Shown here piece after piece: positions 32,409 to 42,792 of a stretch of 64,000 bases of DNA. Positions within the stretch are counted from its first letter, which is position 1. Every line of letters starts with the position of its first letter. Position numbers and translations under genes: made by a program. The DNA lies in assembly GCF_022828365.1 (NCBI RefSeq), contig NZ_JAJQJU010000001.1:124001-188000 (forward strand), written 5' to 3'. Source of the DNA: Candidatus Nanosynbacter sp. TM7-087 (GTDB taxonomy: Bacteria; Patescibacteriota; Saccharimonadia; Saccharimonadales; Saccharimonadaceae). The notes beneath the pieces were generated by a model. It worked only from the letters and a program-made list of their open reading frames with translations, had not been told where the DNA came from and did not search any database.

Positions 32409-33650
32409 ATGTTAGACATTAAGTTCATCCGAGAAAATGTCGATTTGGTGCAAAAGTCGGCAAACGATAAAGGCTATAAAGTTGATATTGCGGCATTGTT
32501 GCAATTAGATGATGAGCGCCGCGATTTGCAGAAGCAGGTTGAAGCGCTACGCGAACAGCGCAATGTTATTTCAGCGAAAATGAAAGGCGGCCGACCAGAC
32601 CAAGAGTTGATTGATCAGGGCAAGCAATTGAAAGTTGAGCTGGCAGAGCGTGAGAGCTATTTGAAGTCGACCGAGGAAAAAGTTGCGGCAATTCTTAAAA
32701 ACGTCCCAAACATCACTTTTGACGACGTGCCTCTGGGTGGCGAAGAAGATTCCGTTGAAGTAAAAGTTTATGGCGATTGTAAAACTGGCGCAAAAGACCA
32801 TTTGGATTACGCTGTAAGTCGCGGCTGGGTGGACTTTGAGCGTGGCGCTAAGGTGGCTGGCGCGAAGTTTTATTATTTGAAGGGCGATTTGGCTTTATTG
32901 GAAAATGCCGTAACTCAATTTGCTTTGGATTACGTAACAAAGCAGGGCTTCACATTTATGACCGTGCCGCATATGGTCAATTTGCGAACAGCTGAGGGCG
33001 CAGGTTTTACTCCGAAGGGCGAGGGCAGCAACGAATATGTAGTTGACGGTGAAGATTTGACGCTAATTGGTACGGCGGAAATGCCATTAACTGGCTACCA
33101 CGCGGACGAAATTTTGGACGAAAAAGATCTGCCATTGCTGTATGCTGGATATAGTCCTTGCTATCGAAAAGAGGCGGGAACGTACGGCAAGCACACGCGT
33201 GGTCTGTTCCGGGTTCACCAATTTAATAAACTGGAAATGTATGCGTTTTGTTTGCCTGAGCAATCTAAAGAAATTCATGAGAAAATTCTTAGCGTTGAAG
33301 AGGCGCTTTGGCAGCAAATTGGGATTTCTTATCACGTGGTTAATATTGCGGCGGGCGATTTGGGTGCGCCGGCTGCGAAGAAGTACGACATTGAATATTG
33401 GTCGCCAGTTGATCAAACTTATCGTGAACTGACGAGTTGTTCGAACTGTACTGATTATCAAGCTCGTGGTTTAAATATTCGAATCCGCCGAGAAAACGGT
33501 ACAATTGAATCTGTTCATACGTTGAATGGAACTGCGGTATCGTTGGCTCGCTCACTGGTAGTGATTTTGGAGAATTTCCAGAATCCAGATGGAACTTTGA
33601 CCGTCCCAGAGGTACTGCGTCCATATATGAATGGTCGTGACGTGATATAA
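32409..33650 (+). CDS. serS: Seryl-tRNA synthetase
   Basis: 413 residues from ATG 32409. A frame extending to 32391 is rejected because TATAAT (32397-32402) would lie inside it; the box ends 6 bases before 32409, so the mRNA is leaderless. The N-terminal coiled-coil arm (about 25-100) binds the long variable arm of tRNA-Ser. Motif 2 is in 'YRKEAGTYGKHTRGLFRVHQF' and motif 3 in 'NGTAVSLARSLVVILENFQ'. It is full length. Confidence 0.96.
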   Translation: MLDIKFIRENVDLVQKSANDKGYKVDIAALLQLDDERRDLQKQVEALREQRNVISAKMKGGRPDQELIDQGKQLKVELAERESYLKSTEEKVAAILKNVPNITFDDVPLGGEEDSVEVKVYGDCKTGAKDHLDYAVSRGWVDFERGAKVAGAKFYYLKGDLALLENAVTQFALDYVTKQGFTFMTVPHMVNLRTAEGAGFTPKGEGSNEYVVDGEDLTLIGTAEMPLTGYHADEILDEKDLPLLYAGYSPCYRKEAGTYGKHTRGLFRVHQFNKLEMYAFCLPEQSKEIHEKILSVEEALWQQIGISYHVVNIAAGDLGAPAAKKYDIEYWSPVDQTYRELTSCSNCTDYQARGLNIRIRRENGTIESVHTLNGTAVSLARSLVVILENFQNPDGTLTVPEVLRPYMNGRDVI

Positions 33651-33679
33651 TAAGAGCGTATTAGTTAGTAGGAGGAAAA

Positions 33680-34051
33680 ATGATTAAGGATATTACAATT
33701 ACTGGCGTTAAATATGAGCTGAACGCTACAACAAAAAAATATGTTGAAAGGAAAATTGGTTCGTTAGGTAAATACTTGCCGCGACATGCCCGAAAGAGTG
33801 CATCTGCAGACGTTAAGATTAGGCAGATTGACAATCCTGGCGGCAACAAGTATGAAGTTGAAGTAATTATCAATGTGCCAGATAAGAAAATTGTAGCTAA
33901 GGATTCAACCATGAACGTTTTGGCTGCGGTGGATATCGTTGAAGCTAGGTTGAATGGTCAAGTTCGTAAGTATAAAGACGATGTGTTGGCTCACGTTGGC
34001 GGAAGTCGCGGAATTTTGGCGAAGCTGAAGCAAACTTTCGGTCGAAAATAA
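33680..34051 (+). CDS. raiA: Ribosome hibernation/stress factor, RaiA (short HPF) family
   Basis: 123 residues. The beta-alpha-beta fold has 'ITGVKYELNATTKKYVERKIGSLGKYLPRH' and 'VEVIINVPDKKIVAKDSTMNVLAAVDIVEARLNGQVRKYKD' in pattern. There is no C-terminal dimerisation domain, so this is the short type that blocks the ribosomal A and P sites in stationary phase. SD AGGAGG is present. A terminator follows, separating it from secA. Confidence 0.9.
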   Translation: MIKDITITGVKYELNATTKKYVERKIGSLGKYLPRHARKSASADVKIRQIDNPGGNKYEVEVIINVPDKKIVAKDSTMNVLAAVDIVEARLNGQVRKYKDDVLAHVGGSRGILAKLKQTFGRK

Positions 34052-34071
34052 TTGATAGATGAAATTAGCAG

Positions 34072-34102
34072 AAAAGCGTTCAGATTCTGGGCGCTTTTTC
34101 TT
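34072..34102 (+). terminator. Terminator after raiA
   Basis: AAAGCG (34073-34078) pairs with CGCTTT (34092-34097), followed by a T-rich tract. Confidence 0.8.
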
Positions 34103-34176
34103 TTCAAATTGTCTGAAAAAAGTTATAATAAAAGAAGTTTTTGAAAATGCCTGAAAGTGAGGGAGTTTTAAGGTTT

Positions 34177-36807
34177 ATGGCAATTACACAACAAAAAGCG
34201 CTGAGTAAGATTTTTGGCGATCCACAGAAGAAGATTTTGAAACGATTGCGTAAGCAAGTTGACGTTATTAACGGTCTGAATGACAAATATGAAAAAATGT
34301 CCGACAAGGAGCTTCGGGCGCAAACTGATGAGCTTAAAAAGCGTTTGTCGAAGAAGAATGTGACGCTTGATACGATTTTGCCGGATGCGTTTGCCGTGGC
34401 AAGGGAAGCTGCTAAGCGTGTGATTGGCGAGCGTCCGTATGACGTGCAGCTAATTGGCGGTATGGTTCTTCATGAGGGTAACGTTGCCGAGATGAAAACT
34501 GGTGAAGGTAAGACTCTTGTGGCGACGCTGCCAACTTACTTGAATGCTTTGGAGGGCAAGGGTGTTCACGTGGTGACGGTTAACGACTATTTGGCGCAGC
34601 GCGACGCTGGTTGGATGGGTCAAGTATATGATTTCCTAGGTCTGACTACTGGTGTGATTATCAATGAGGCGTCATTTGTTTATGATAAAGATTACGACAA
34701 TGAGCATCACGACGATCCTCGAATGCGCAAGCTTCGTCCAGTTTCGCGTAAGGAAGCTTATGCTGCGGACATTACGTACGGAACTAACAACGAGTTTGGC
34801 TTTGACTATTTGCGCGATAACATGGTTAATGATGTCGATTTGCTCAGGCAGCGTGAATTGAACTTTGCAATCGTTGACGAGGTTGACTCAATCCTGATCG
34901 ACGAAGCTCGTACGCCACTTATTATCTCTGCTCCAGCGGCTGAAAATCCTGACAATTATTACACGTTTGCTAAAATCGCCGCGAAGTTGGTTCCGGAAGA
35001 TTACGTTTTGGATGAGAAGCGCCGAAGTGTTGCTTTGACTGATGAAGGTGTTGAAAAAGTTCAGAAATTGTTGGGAATAAAAAACTTGTACACACCAGAT
35101 CACGTGCGCAGTGTTTATCACATGGACCAAGCATTAAGAGCACAGACATTGTTCAAGCGCGACAAGGATTATGTTGTAACCAACGACGGTGAAGTGATTA
35201 TTGTTGACGAGCATACTGGTCGTTTGATGCAGGGCCGCCGTTACAACGAAGGCTTACATCAGGCAATTGAGGCAAAAGAAGGTGTTCCTGTGCTGGAAGA
35301 GAGTATGACCTTGGCGACAATTTCCTTCCAGAATTATTTCCGTCTGTACAATAAATTGAGCGGTATGACTGGTACGGCGTTCACTGAAGCCGAAGAGTTT
35401 CAACAAATTTATTCACTTGATGTTATCCAAATTCCACCGAACAAGCCAGTTATTCGCGAGGATAAGGAAGATCTGATTTTCAAGACTGAAAAGGCCAAAC
35501 TGAAAGCTGTCGCTGAGGCGATTAAGGATTACCACAAGCAAGGTCGTCCTGTTCTGGTTGGCTCTGGTTCTATTGAAAAGAACGAGCAAATTGCCAAATA
35601 TTTGGAAAAAGAAGGTATTAAATTTGAGATTCTGAACGCTAAGAACAATGAGCGTGAGGCTGCGATTGTTGCGAAAGCCGGTGAAAAAGGCGCAATTACT
35701 TTGGCTACAAATATTGCCGGCCGTGGTACCGACATTAAGTTGGGTGAGGGAGTAAAGGAGCTTGGTGGCTTGGTTGTTATCGGTTCAGAGCGACATGAAT
35801 CACGCCGAATTGACAATCAGTTGCGCGGTCGTGGCGGACGCCAGGGCGATCCAGGCGAGACTCAGTTTTACGTTTCGACCGAAGATGATTTGATGCGAAT
35901 TTTTCAGGGTGAGCGAATTGCGTCGTTGATGGATAGGCTGGGCGTTGATGATGACACACCAATCAGAACTCGCGCCGTATCGAAAACATTGGAAGCGGCG
36001 CAGAAGCGAGTTGAAGGCTACAATTTTGATACGCGCAAAAATGTTGTTCAATACGATAATGTCATTAATCGCCATCGTCGAGTTGTTTATGTAATGCGAC
36101 GTAGGATTTTGGAAGGCGATAATATTAAGCCAGAAATTGAGCGATTGTTGCGAGCTAAAGTTCACGAATTGACAACTCTTCCATCAAAGAATAATCCAAA
36201 GTTTGTCGAGGATTTCTCGGTTATTTTCCCGGTTGATGAGGAAAAAATTGAAAAGGTTGGTAAGGAAAAGAAAGATCGTTTGCGCTATGAGAAGGCGCTG
36301 GAGTTGGCTGAAGAAGCTTACGCAGAGAAAGAACGTGAGATTGGCGCTGATAATTTGCGTGGAGTTGAGCGCGAAGTTTACATGGCGGTGCTGGATACAT
36401 TGTGGATGCAGCACTTGGAAAATATGCAACATTTGCGCGAGGGAATTCACTGGCGAAGTGTTGGGCAGCGGGATCCTTTGGTGGAATATCGATCAGAATC
36501 CCAGAAGTTGTTTGAGAGTTTACAGGCTAATCTCCGCGATGAAGTTCTGGCAACGATATTTAATATTCATAAAGCCGACGCTACAGTCCGTCAATCTCAA
36601 GATGACGAATATGACACCGAGCTAACTAGGTTGGCGGAAAATGCCGTTGAGCGTGGCGTAAATGAAATTGGTTCGGGCGAGGAAAATCGCGACGATGACT
36701 TCTCTGTGAAAAAGGGCAAGACTAGCGCGGAATCAAATCGTGCGAAGAATCAAGCTCGAAAGAAGAAAAAGACTCAGCGACAGAACCGTAAGAAAAATCG
36801 TAAATAA
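34177..36807 (+). CDS. secA: Preprotein translocase ATPase SecA
   Basis: 876 residues from ATG 34177, chosen for GAGGGA and AAGG just upstream; an in-frame ATG at 34147 is the alternative. TATAAT is at 34124-34129. Walker A-like TGEGKT is at 108-113, and 'DEVDSILIDEARTPLI' and 'IAGRGTDI' are the DEAD motor motifs. The end is a Lys/Arg/Gln tail (KKKKTQRQNRKKNRK), not the cysteine-rich zinc site of E. coli SecA. It drives Sec export together with LepB in this window. Confidence 0.96.
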   Translation: MAITQQKALSKIFGDPQKKILKRLRKQVDVINGLNDKYEKMSDKELRAQTDELKKRLSKKNVTLDTILPDAFAVAREAAKRVIGERPYDVQLIGGMVLHEGNVAEMKTGEGKTLVATLPTYLNALEGKGVHVVTVNDYLAQRDAGWMGQVYDFLGLTTGVIINEASFVYDKDYDNEHHDDPRMRKLRPVSRKEAYAADITYGTNNEFGFDYLRDNMVNDVDLLRQRELNFAIVDEVDSILIDEARTPLIISAPAAENPDNYYTFAKIAAKLVPEDYVLDEKRRSVALTDEGVEKVQKLLGIKNLYTPDHVRSVYHMDQALRAQTLFKRDKDYVVTNDGEVIIVDEHTGRLMQGRRYNEGLHQAIEAKEGVPVLEESMTLATISFQNYFRLYNKLSGMTGTAFTEAEEFQQIYSLDVIQIPPNKPVIREDKEDLIFKTEKAKLKAVAEAIKDYHKQGRPVLVGSGSIEKNEQIAKYLEKEGIKFEILNAKNNEREAAIVAKAGEKGAITLATNIAGRGTDIKLGEGVKELGGLVVIGSERHESRRIDNQLRGRGGRQGDPGETQFYVSTEDDLMRIFQGERIASLMDRLGVDDDTPIRTRAVSKTLEAAQKRVEGYNFDTRKNVVQYDNVINRHRRVVYVMRRRILEGDNIKPEIERLLRAKVHELTTLPSKNNPKFVEDFSVIFPVDEEKIEKVGKEKKDRLRYEKALELAEEAYAEKEREIGADNLRGVEREVYMAVLDTLWMQHLENMQHLREGIHWRSVGQRDPLVEYRSESQKLFESLQANLRDEVLATIFNIHKADATVRQSQDDEYDTELTRLAENAVERGVNEIGSGEENRDDDFSVKKGKTSAESNRAKNQARKKKKTQRQNRKKNRK

Positions 36808-36822
36808 TCAGAGAATTAGGCA

Positions 36823-38100
36823 ATGAAACATACAGTTGAGGAAATTAGACTGAAGAATGGTGCGCGCGGCTTGTTGATTGACGTTCCAGATGCTACGGTA
36901 ATGAGTTTTCAGGTGCAGTTCAGGGCTGGCAATCGCTATGTTCTGAATAAAGATATTTACGAAACAGCTCACATTATGGAGCATATGGCGTTTGGTGCGA
37001 ATGAAAAGTTTCGTTCGGAGCACAATTACGAGCAAGAATTTACTAAGAACGGCGCTTATCACAACGCTTACACTTCTGACTATTCAATGGTTTATGAAGC
37101 GATTTGTGCGGATTTTGAGTGGGATAGGATTTTGGAGCTTCAGAGGTTGGCTATTACAACGCCACGATTCAACGCTGATGAGCTTGAGGCGGAAAAGGGA
37201 AATGTTCGCTCTGAATTGACTGGTTATCTTAACAATCACAATCGCGTGATGTGGCCGCGTATTCAGCAGGCGCTGGGTGAAGATATTTTGACATATAATC
37301 AGCGTCTAAAAACAATTGCTAATATTGAACTGAAAGACATTAAAAATCATCACAAGCGAACGCATACTTTGAAGAATATGCGGTTTGTGGTGGCTGGAAA
37401 AATGGCTGGACGAAAAGCGGCTATTAAAGAACACCTTGAGGGCTGGCAATTAGAGACGGGCGAGCGATTCGTTATTCCGCGTGATGAGCCGCGCAGGGCT
37501 AATCCGGTTTTAGTCAGACGAAAAGAGGCGACGAATTTGACGTTTGGCTGGTCAATGATGATTCCGCGCGAGTTAAGTGATGAAGAAGTCACGGCTATGA
37601 ACGCATTGAACCACATTCTGACTGGAACGATGAGCTCGAGGATTTTTGGCGCAGCTCGTAAAAAAGGCCTGGCGTATGGCATTTTTAGTGATACGTCGAT
37701 TGGTTTTTACGATTCGGCTTGGGATTTTGGCGGACAAGTAAATGTCGAAACCGCAGAAAAGCTCTTTGATATTATCGTGAGAGAGTTGAAGAAGGTTTTG
37801 GCTGGATCTATTTCTGAAGAAGATTTGGAGAGTGTGAAATCGTATTCGTTGGGTCGTTATCAAATGGGCGCTCAAACTGTCGGACAAGTAAGCAATTTCT
37901 ACATAGGACGATATTTTGCTGATGATTTCGTGAGAGATTATGCCGCCGTTCCAGATTCTATTTTGGCGGTAACTCCTGACCAGTTGATTGAAACGGCTCG
38001 TCAATTTTTTGCATCCAACACATGGACGTTGGCGGCAGTTACTTCGGAAGAAAAAGAGCTATTAACAAAGCTGTACGATAAGCTCGACAAGTTGTTCTAG
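36823..38100 (+). CDS. M16-family zinc metallopeptidase
   Basis: 425 residues. The inverted zinc motif HxxEH is present as HIMEH at 50-54, with the downstream acidic ligand in 'ELEAEKGNVRSEL'. It has the two-lobed M16 layout: an active N-half and a C-half with 'GLAYGIFSDTSIGFYDSAW'. Members are processing or peptide-degrading proteases. It lies 15 bases after secA, so it may act on exported or signal peptides, but this is positional inference. Confidence 0.87.
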   Translation: MKHTVEEIRLKNGARGLLIDVPDATVMSFQVQFRAGNRYVLNKDIYETAHIMEHMAFGANEKFRSEHNYEQEFTKNGAYHNAYTSDYSMVYEAICADFEWDRILELQRLAITTPRFNADELEAEKGNVRSELTGYLNNHNRVMWPRIQQALGEDILTYNQRLKTIANIELKDIKNHHKRTHTLKNMRFVVAGKMAGRKAAIKEHLEGWQLETGERFVIPRDEPRRANPVLVRRKEATNLTFGWSMMIPRELSDEEVTAMNALNHILTGTMSSRIFGAARKKGLAYGIFSDTSIGFYDSAWDFGGQVNVETAEKLFDIIVRELKKVLAGSISEEDLESVKSYSLGRYQMGAQTVGQVSNFYIGRYFADDFVRDYAAVPDSILAVTPDQLIETARQFFASNTWTLAAVTSEEKELLTKLYDKLDKLF

Positions 38101-38136
38101 GGTGTAATCGTAAATTGCCCGTGATATAATCAGGTT

Positions 38137-39381
38137 ATGAAAATTGTCATTGCTGGTTTTGGTGTTGAAGGTCAATCTAATTTGCGTTATTTTCGAGAGA
38201 AGTTTCCGGAAGCTGATTTTTTAGTGGCGGACGAGCGTGAAAAAGTAGATAATTTGCCGGAAAATGTGGCTTATCAGGCGGAATTTTCGGGACTGGAAGA
38301 TGCAGATTTAATCGTTAGGTCGCCAAGTCTTCCGCCAAAAAAGATAAAGACTAGCGGTCGAATCTGGTCGGCGACAAATGAGTTTTTCGCCAATTGCCCA
38401 GCGACTATAATTGGCGTGACTGGCACAAAAGGCAAGGGAACGACGTGTAGTTTTATCTCGTCGATTTTGCGCGCGACAGGTAAAACCGTTCATTTGGTGG
38501 GGAATATTGGCGTGCCAGCTTTGGATATTTTGCCGAAAATTGAGAAAAACGACATCGTTGTTTACGAATTGTCCAGTTTTCAATTGTGGGATTTGCAGAA
38601 ATCTCCGCACGTTGCCGTGGTGCTGATGATTGAGCCTGATCACTTGAATGTTCACGCTGATTTTAATGACTATTTGGCGGCAAAAGCGAATATTACTAAG
38701 TCTCAAACCGCTGACGATTATGTTGTCTATAATTCTCAAAATGAGTTTAGTTCGTCGATTGCAGATGCGAGTTTGGCGCAGAAAAAGGAATATCCATTTG
38801 TTCTCTCGGACGATATAACTTCTGCGATTCACTTGCCGGGGAAACATAATATTGACAATGCGTGCGCGGCGATAGCGGCAGTGAAATCGATTTTGCCGAA
38901 CGTGTCGGATGATGAGATAAAGAGGGGGCTTAGCGAGTTTACGGGGTTACCACATCGGCTGAAGTTTGTTGCTGAAAAATACGGCGTGAAATATTACGAT
39001 GACAGTATTTCGACAACTCCAGGCAGTGCGATTGCGGCATTAAAAGCTTTTATGGAGCCGAAAATTTTGATTTTGGGCGGTTCGGATAAAGGCGCGGACT
39101 ATTCTGAACTAGCAAAAGAAATTGCCGGGCAAAACGTGCGACTGATAATTATCAATGGCGCTAACGCGGATGAAATTAGGGAAGTTTTAAGGGAAGAAAA
39201 AATTGATTGCGAAATTGTCCAATTGAATATGACAGGAATGAAAGAAGTTGCCAAATTAGCCAAAAATAAAGCGCAATCTGGCGACGTGGTGATTCTTAGC
39301 CCGGCCGCTGCCAGCTTTGATATGTTTAAGGGCTATTCTGATCGTGGTGAGCAATTTGTCGCCGCCGTAGAAGAACTTTAA
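38137..39381 (+). CDS. murD: UDP-N-acetylmuramoylalanine-D-glutamate ligase
   Basis: 414 residues. The Mur-ligase P-loop is '[15 protein letters not shown]' near 93-105, with '[10 protein letters not shown]' and '[21 protein letters not shown]' as MurD-specific segments. It adds D-Glu in peptidoglycan precursor synthesis. It is separate from the main dcw cluster that begins at mraZ. TATAAT (38125-38130, TGA before it) ends 6 bases before the ATG: leaderless. The end overlaps convergent hpt by four bases. Confidence 0.93.
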   Translation: MKIVIAGFGVEGQSNLRYFREKFPEADFLVADEREKVDNLPENVAYQAEFSGLEDADLIVRSPSLPPKKIKTSGRIWSATNEFFANCPATIIGVTGTKGKGTTCSFISSILRATGKTVHLVGNIGVPALDILPKIEKNDIVVYELSSFQLWDLQKSPHVAVVLMIEPDHLNVHADFNDYLAAKANITKSQTADDYVVYNSQNEFSSSIADASLAQKKEYPFVLSDDITSAIHLPGKHNIDNACAAIAAVKSILPNVSDDEIKRGLSEFTGLPHRLKFVAEKYGVKYYDDSISTTPGSAIAALKAFMEPKILILGGSDKGADYSELAKEIAGQNVRLIIINGANADEIREVLREEKIDCEIVQLNMTGMKEVAKLAKNKAQSGDVVILSPAAASFDMFKGYSDRGEQFVAAVEEL

Positions 39382-39917
39382 TCTTGATAAACTTCTGGTT
39401 TTAAGACGCCGATGTATGGTAAGTTGCGATATTGCTGGCGAAAATCCAGACCGTAGCCAACGACAAATTCATTCGGCGTGTCAATACCTACATAGTCGGC
39501 TTTTGCATCAACTTCGCGCCGTGCTGGTTTGTCTAATAGCGAGCATATTTTTACCGACGCAGCATTTTTTGCGGCAAATAAATCTCTTAGCGCTTGGGCG
39601 GTTCGACCGCTGTCAATTATGTCCTCAACTATCAACACATGCCTATCCGTTACGTCGGTGTCCAAATCTTTGATAATTTTTACAGATCCAGAAGATTTTG
39701 TGTCGTCGCCGTAGCTGGAGACTGCCATGAAGTCAATTTCCATATAGCAATCCATCGCTTGTATCAAGTCGATCATAAACGGCGCTGCGCCGCGTAAAAT
39801 GCCCACGACAACAGGATTTTTATCGTGATAATCCTCGGTCAATTTTTTCCCAAGTTTCTGAACTGCCGTTTTTATTTCTTCGTTTGTAAATAGAATTTTC
39901 TCAATATCTTTATCCAT
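39378..39917 (-). CDS. hpt: Hypoxanthine phosphoribosyltransferase
   Basis: 179 residues. The PRPP motif is '[17 protein letters not shown]', and '[14 protein letters not shown]' and '[29 protein letters not shown]' are HPRT-specific. It salvages hypoxanthine and guanine, which fits an organism dependent on host nucleobases. TAAAAT on the minus strand (39929-39924) ends 6 bases before the ATG. Confidence 0.93.
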   Translation of the reverse strand: MDKDIEKILFTNEEIKTAVQKLGKKLTEDYHDKNPVVVGILRGAAPFMIDLIQAMDCYMEIDFMAVSSYGDDTKSSGSVKIIKDLDTDVTDRHVLIVEDIIDSGRTAQALRDLFAAKNAASVKICSLLDKPARREVDAKADYVGIDTPNEFVVGYGLDFRQQYRNLPYIGVLKPEVYQD

Positions 39918-39968
39918 CTTTTTATTTTAACAGAGAATTGAGCGCTGAAAAATGGTACAATAAAATAT

Positions 39969-41060
39969 ATGCAACCGCTAAAAAAGAAAATTGGTGAATT
40001 AGAAAAAGAAATTGAACAGGCTAAAAAAGCGCTGAAGTTTTCTGATTTGGAGCAGAAATTGGCGGAACTGGACGATCAATTAAACCAGCCAGAAATTTGG
40101 AATAATCCTGATTACGCCCAAGAATTAACGAAACAGGCCGCCAGCCTTCGTCAGACCGTCGAGCCTTGGCAGACTTTGACGGTGCAGGTTGGTGATATGG
40201 TGGAGCTGATGGAGCTTGGCGATGACGATTTGTTGCCAGAATTCCAAGCGCAAGTTGAAGCGATTGAGAAGAGTTTTGAGAGCCATAAAACCGATTTGTT
40301 ATTCTCTGGCGAATATGACAATCGCTCGGCAATTATGCGTATTTCTGCTGGAGTTGGCGGACTGGACGCTCAGGATTTTGCGGCAATGTTGGAGCGAATG
40401 TATTTGCGCTGGGCGGAAAAATCTGGAATGAAGGTTGATATGCTGGAACGCTCAACAAATGACGACGCTGGAATTAAAACGGTCGTTTTGGAGATTTCTG
40501 GATCTTTTGCTTATGGAAAACTGCGGTCGGAAAATGGCGTGCATCGTTTGGTGCGATTAAGTCCGTTTAATGCGGACAACTTGCGGCAGACTAGTTTTGC
40601 GCTTGTCGAGGTTTTGCCGAAAATTGACGCGCCCGATGAAATATCAATTGACCCGAATGACTTAAGAATTGACGTCTATCGTTCGGGCGGCAAGGGCGGT
40701 CAAGGTGTAAATACGACGGATTCGGCGGTTCGGGTGACGCATGAGCTGACGGGAATTACGGTGGCTATTCAGAATGAGCGCTCGCAGATTCAGAATAAAG
40801 AAACGGCGTTGAAGATTTTGCGGTCAAAATTGCTAGCGATGAAATTAGAGCAACACGCCGAAACTTTGTCGGATCTTAGGGCTGGCGAATCGGCAAACTG
40901 GGGTAGCCAAATTAGAAATTACGTTTTGCATCCATATACGCTAGTTAAAGATACGCGCACAAAGCACGAAAACCGCAATGCTCAAGGTGTTTTGGACGGT
41001 GATATTGACGAATTTATCACGGCGTATTTAGAACAAAATGCTAATTCTAAAAATATTTAG
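39969..41060 (+). CDS. prfB: Peptide chain release factor 2
   Basis: 363 residues in a single continuous frame. GGQ is at 243-245 and the RF2 codon-recognition tripeptide SPF at 198-200. The programmed +1 frameshift with an internal UGA, common in bacterial prfB, is absent: the N-terminal region reads through 'KKKIGELEKEIEQAKKAL' without a break. TACAAT (39956-39961) ends 7 bases before the ATG. RF2 presence shows UGA is a stop here. Confidence 0.96.
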   Translation: MQPLKKKIGELEKEIEQAKKALKFSDLEQKLAELDDQLNQPEIWNNPDYAQELTKQAASLRQTVEPWQTLTVQVGDMVELMELGDDDLLPEFQAQVEAIEKSFESHKTDLLFSGEYDNRSAIMRISAGVGGLDAQDFAAMLERMYLRWAEKSGMKVDMLERSTNDDAGIKTVVLEISGSFAYGKLRSENGVHRLVRLSPFNADNLRQTSFALVEVLPKIDAPDEISIDPNDLRIDVYRSGGKGGQGVNTTDSAVRVTHELTGITVAIQNERSQIQNKETALKILRSKLLAMKLEQHAETLSDLRAGESANWGSQIRNYVLHPYTLVKDTRTKHENRNAQGVLDGDIDEFITAYLEQNANSKNI

Positions 41061-41080
41061 CTTATGTTATAATACTAGTA

Positions 41081-41764
41081 ATGATTCTGTTAGATAGGGT
41101 AACGAAGAACTACGGAAAAAGTAACAAGCCGGCGCTGAACCGAGCAAGCATTCATGTTGGCGCTGGTGAATTTGTGATTATTGTTGGCACGTCGGGTGCT
41201 GGCAAATCGACACTTTTAAAGCTTTTGACTCGCGAAGAAAAGCCAAGCTCTGGAAAAATTGTGGTTGGCGGAATTGATTATGACAATTTGAAGGACAAAC
41301 ATATTCCGCTGTTGCGTCGGAAAATTGGCGTGGTCTTTCAGGATTTTAAGTTACTTCCGAATCGAACGGTGTTTGAAAATGTGGCGTTTGCGCTGGAAAT
41401 TGCTGGAATGACAAATCGAGAAATTAAGGCAACTGTGCCGAAGGTTATTGAGTTGGTTGGTCTTAAGGGGAAGGAAAAGCATTTTCCTCATCAGCTTTCT
41501 GGTGGTGAACGTCAACGTGTAGCGATTGCGCGTGCGGTGGTGCGTCAGCCGAAGATTCTGATTGCAGATGAGCCGACTGGAAACTTGGACCCGAAGCACA
41601 GCTGGGATATTGTTCGCTTGCTGGAAAAGATTAACAAGTATGGCACGACGGTTATTTTGACGACTCACAATGTGGAGATTGTTAACAAGTTGAAGCGACG
41701 TGTTATTACAATTGATCATGGTAAAATCACCTCTGATCAGGCGAGAGGGAGTTATAAACAGTAA
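41081..41764 (+). CDS. ftsE: Cell division ATP-binding protein FtsE
   Basis: 227 residues. Walker A 'GTSGAGKST', signature 'LSGGERQRVAIARAV', Walker B '[12 protein letters not shown]'. With FtsX it transmits ATP hydrolysis to peptidoglycan hydrolases at the septum. TATAAT (41068-41073, TGT before it) ends 7 bases before the ATG. The stop overlaps ftsX (TAATG). Confidence 0.94.
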   Translation: MILLDRVTKNYGKSNKPALNRASIHVGAGEFVIIVGTSGAGKSTLLKLLTREEKPSSGKIVVGGIDYDNLKDKHIPLLRRKIGVVFQDFKLLPNRTVFENVAFALEIAGMTNREIKATVPKVIELVGLKGKEKHFPHQLSGGERQRVAIARAVVRQPKILIADEPTGNLDPKHSWDIVRLLEKINKYGTTVILTTHNVEIVNKLKRRVITIDHGKITSDQARGSYKQ

Positions 41765-42750
41765 TGAAATCAGCTAGTAAATCCAACAAGAACAAAGAAA
41801 CTATCCGTATACGTCAGCGTCGAAGAGGTTGGTTGACGTTTGTCAGAATGTGCCGATATGGTATCAATAACTTTAGTCGTAATGCCTGGCTAACGATTGC
41901 TGCGACCGCGGTGATGAGCGTCACGTTGATTATCGTGTTTATAACATTATCAGCGCGTCAGGTTTTGGTTGACACTGTTTCAAATGTCTCCAAGCGTGCC
42001 GATATGTCAATTTACTTAAAGGGTGATACGCCAGAAAAAACGATTAAAACGATTAAATCTCGAATTGAAAAATTAGATAATGTCGATAGTGTTAAGTATA
42101 TTTCCGCAGAAGAAGCGCGCGAAAAGCAAGCTGAGCAATATAAGGACAATCCAGACACGCTCGAGGCGATTCGTGAGTCTAGTAATGAAATGTCGGCGAC
42201 GCTTCGTGTTTCTGTGAAGGAACTGAATAACCAGCAATCATTAAATAATTTTGTGAAAACTGATGATTTGTATAAAAAATATAAAGATCCTAACAGGGAA
42301 CCATCATTCTCGGGCGAGCGCCAGCAAGCTATTAAAACAGTTGGTAGTTGGGTGAGATTGGCGAGTATCGGCGGTTCAATCGCTACAGTTGTTTTCGTGG
42401 TGATTTCATCGCTTGTGGTCTTTAACACTATTCGTATGGCAATTTTCAACCGCAAGGACGAGATTGAGATGATGAAGTTGATTGGCGCGGAACGCAGCTT
42501 CATCAGAGGTCCGTTTATCGTTGAGGCCATAATGTATGGATTTATCGCGGCAATTATCGCAACGGTGGTTGGGTATGGGCTGTTAATTTTTGCACATGAT
42601 CCGATGGTAAAATACGGAATTCCTATCGATAATCTTTTGAATCATCTAAAAATGTACGGCGTGCTGGTTTTCTTGAGTATGATTCTGGTCGGCGCGGCAA
42701 TTGGCGTGGCATCTTCTTGGGTAGCAACTCGCAAATATCTTAAGCTGTAA
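41764..42750 (+). CDS. ftsX: Cell division protein FtsX
   Basis: 328 residues. A basic N-tail is followed by a membrane helix ('AWLTIAATAVMSVTLIIVFITL'), an extracellular loop of about 130 residues ('MSIYLKGDTPEKTIKTI'), and three C-terminal helices with 'RKDEIEMMKLIGAERSFIRGPFIVEA', the FtsX motif. The outer loop is expected to contact the CHAP hydrolase encoded next. Confidence 0.93.
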   Translation: MKSASKSNKNKETIRIRQRRRGWLTFVRMCRYGINNFSRNAWLTIAATAVMSVTLIIVFITLSARQVLVDTVSNVSKRADMSIYLKGDTPEKTIKTIKSRIEKLDNVDSVKYISAEEAREKQAEQYKDNPDTLEAIRESSNEMSATLRVSVKELNNQQSLNNFVKTDDLYKKYKDPNREPSFSGERQQAIKTVGSWVRLASIGGSIATVVFVVISSLVVFNTIRMAIFNRKDEIEMMKLIGAERSFIRGPFIVEAIMYGFIAAIIATVVGYGLLIFAHDPMVKYGIPIDNLLNHLKMYGVLVFLSMILVGAAIGVASSWVATRKYLKL

Positions 42751-42756
42751 AAGTCC

Positions 42757-42786
42757 TTGACATGCTGATTATGCTTATGCTAACAT
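42757..42786 (+). promoter_or_regulatory. Promoter of the CHAP hydrolase gene
   Basis: TTGACA at 42757-42762 and TAACAT at 42781-42786 (spacer 18). The -10 ends 6 bases before the ATG at 42793, so the gene can be expressed separately from ftsEX as a leaderless mRNA. Confidence 0.55.
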
Positions 42787-42792
42787 AGACGT

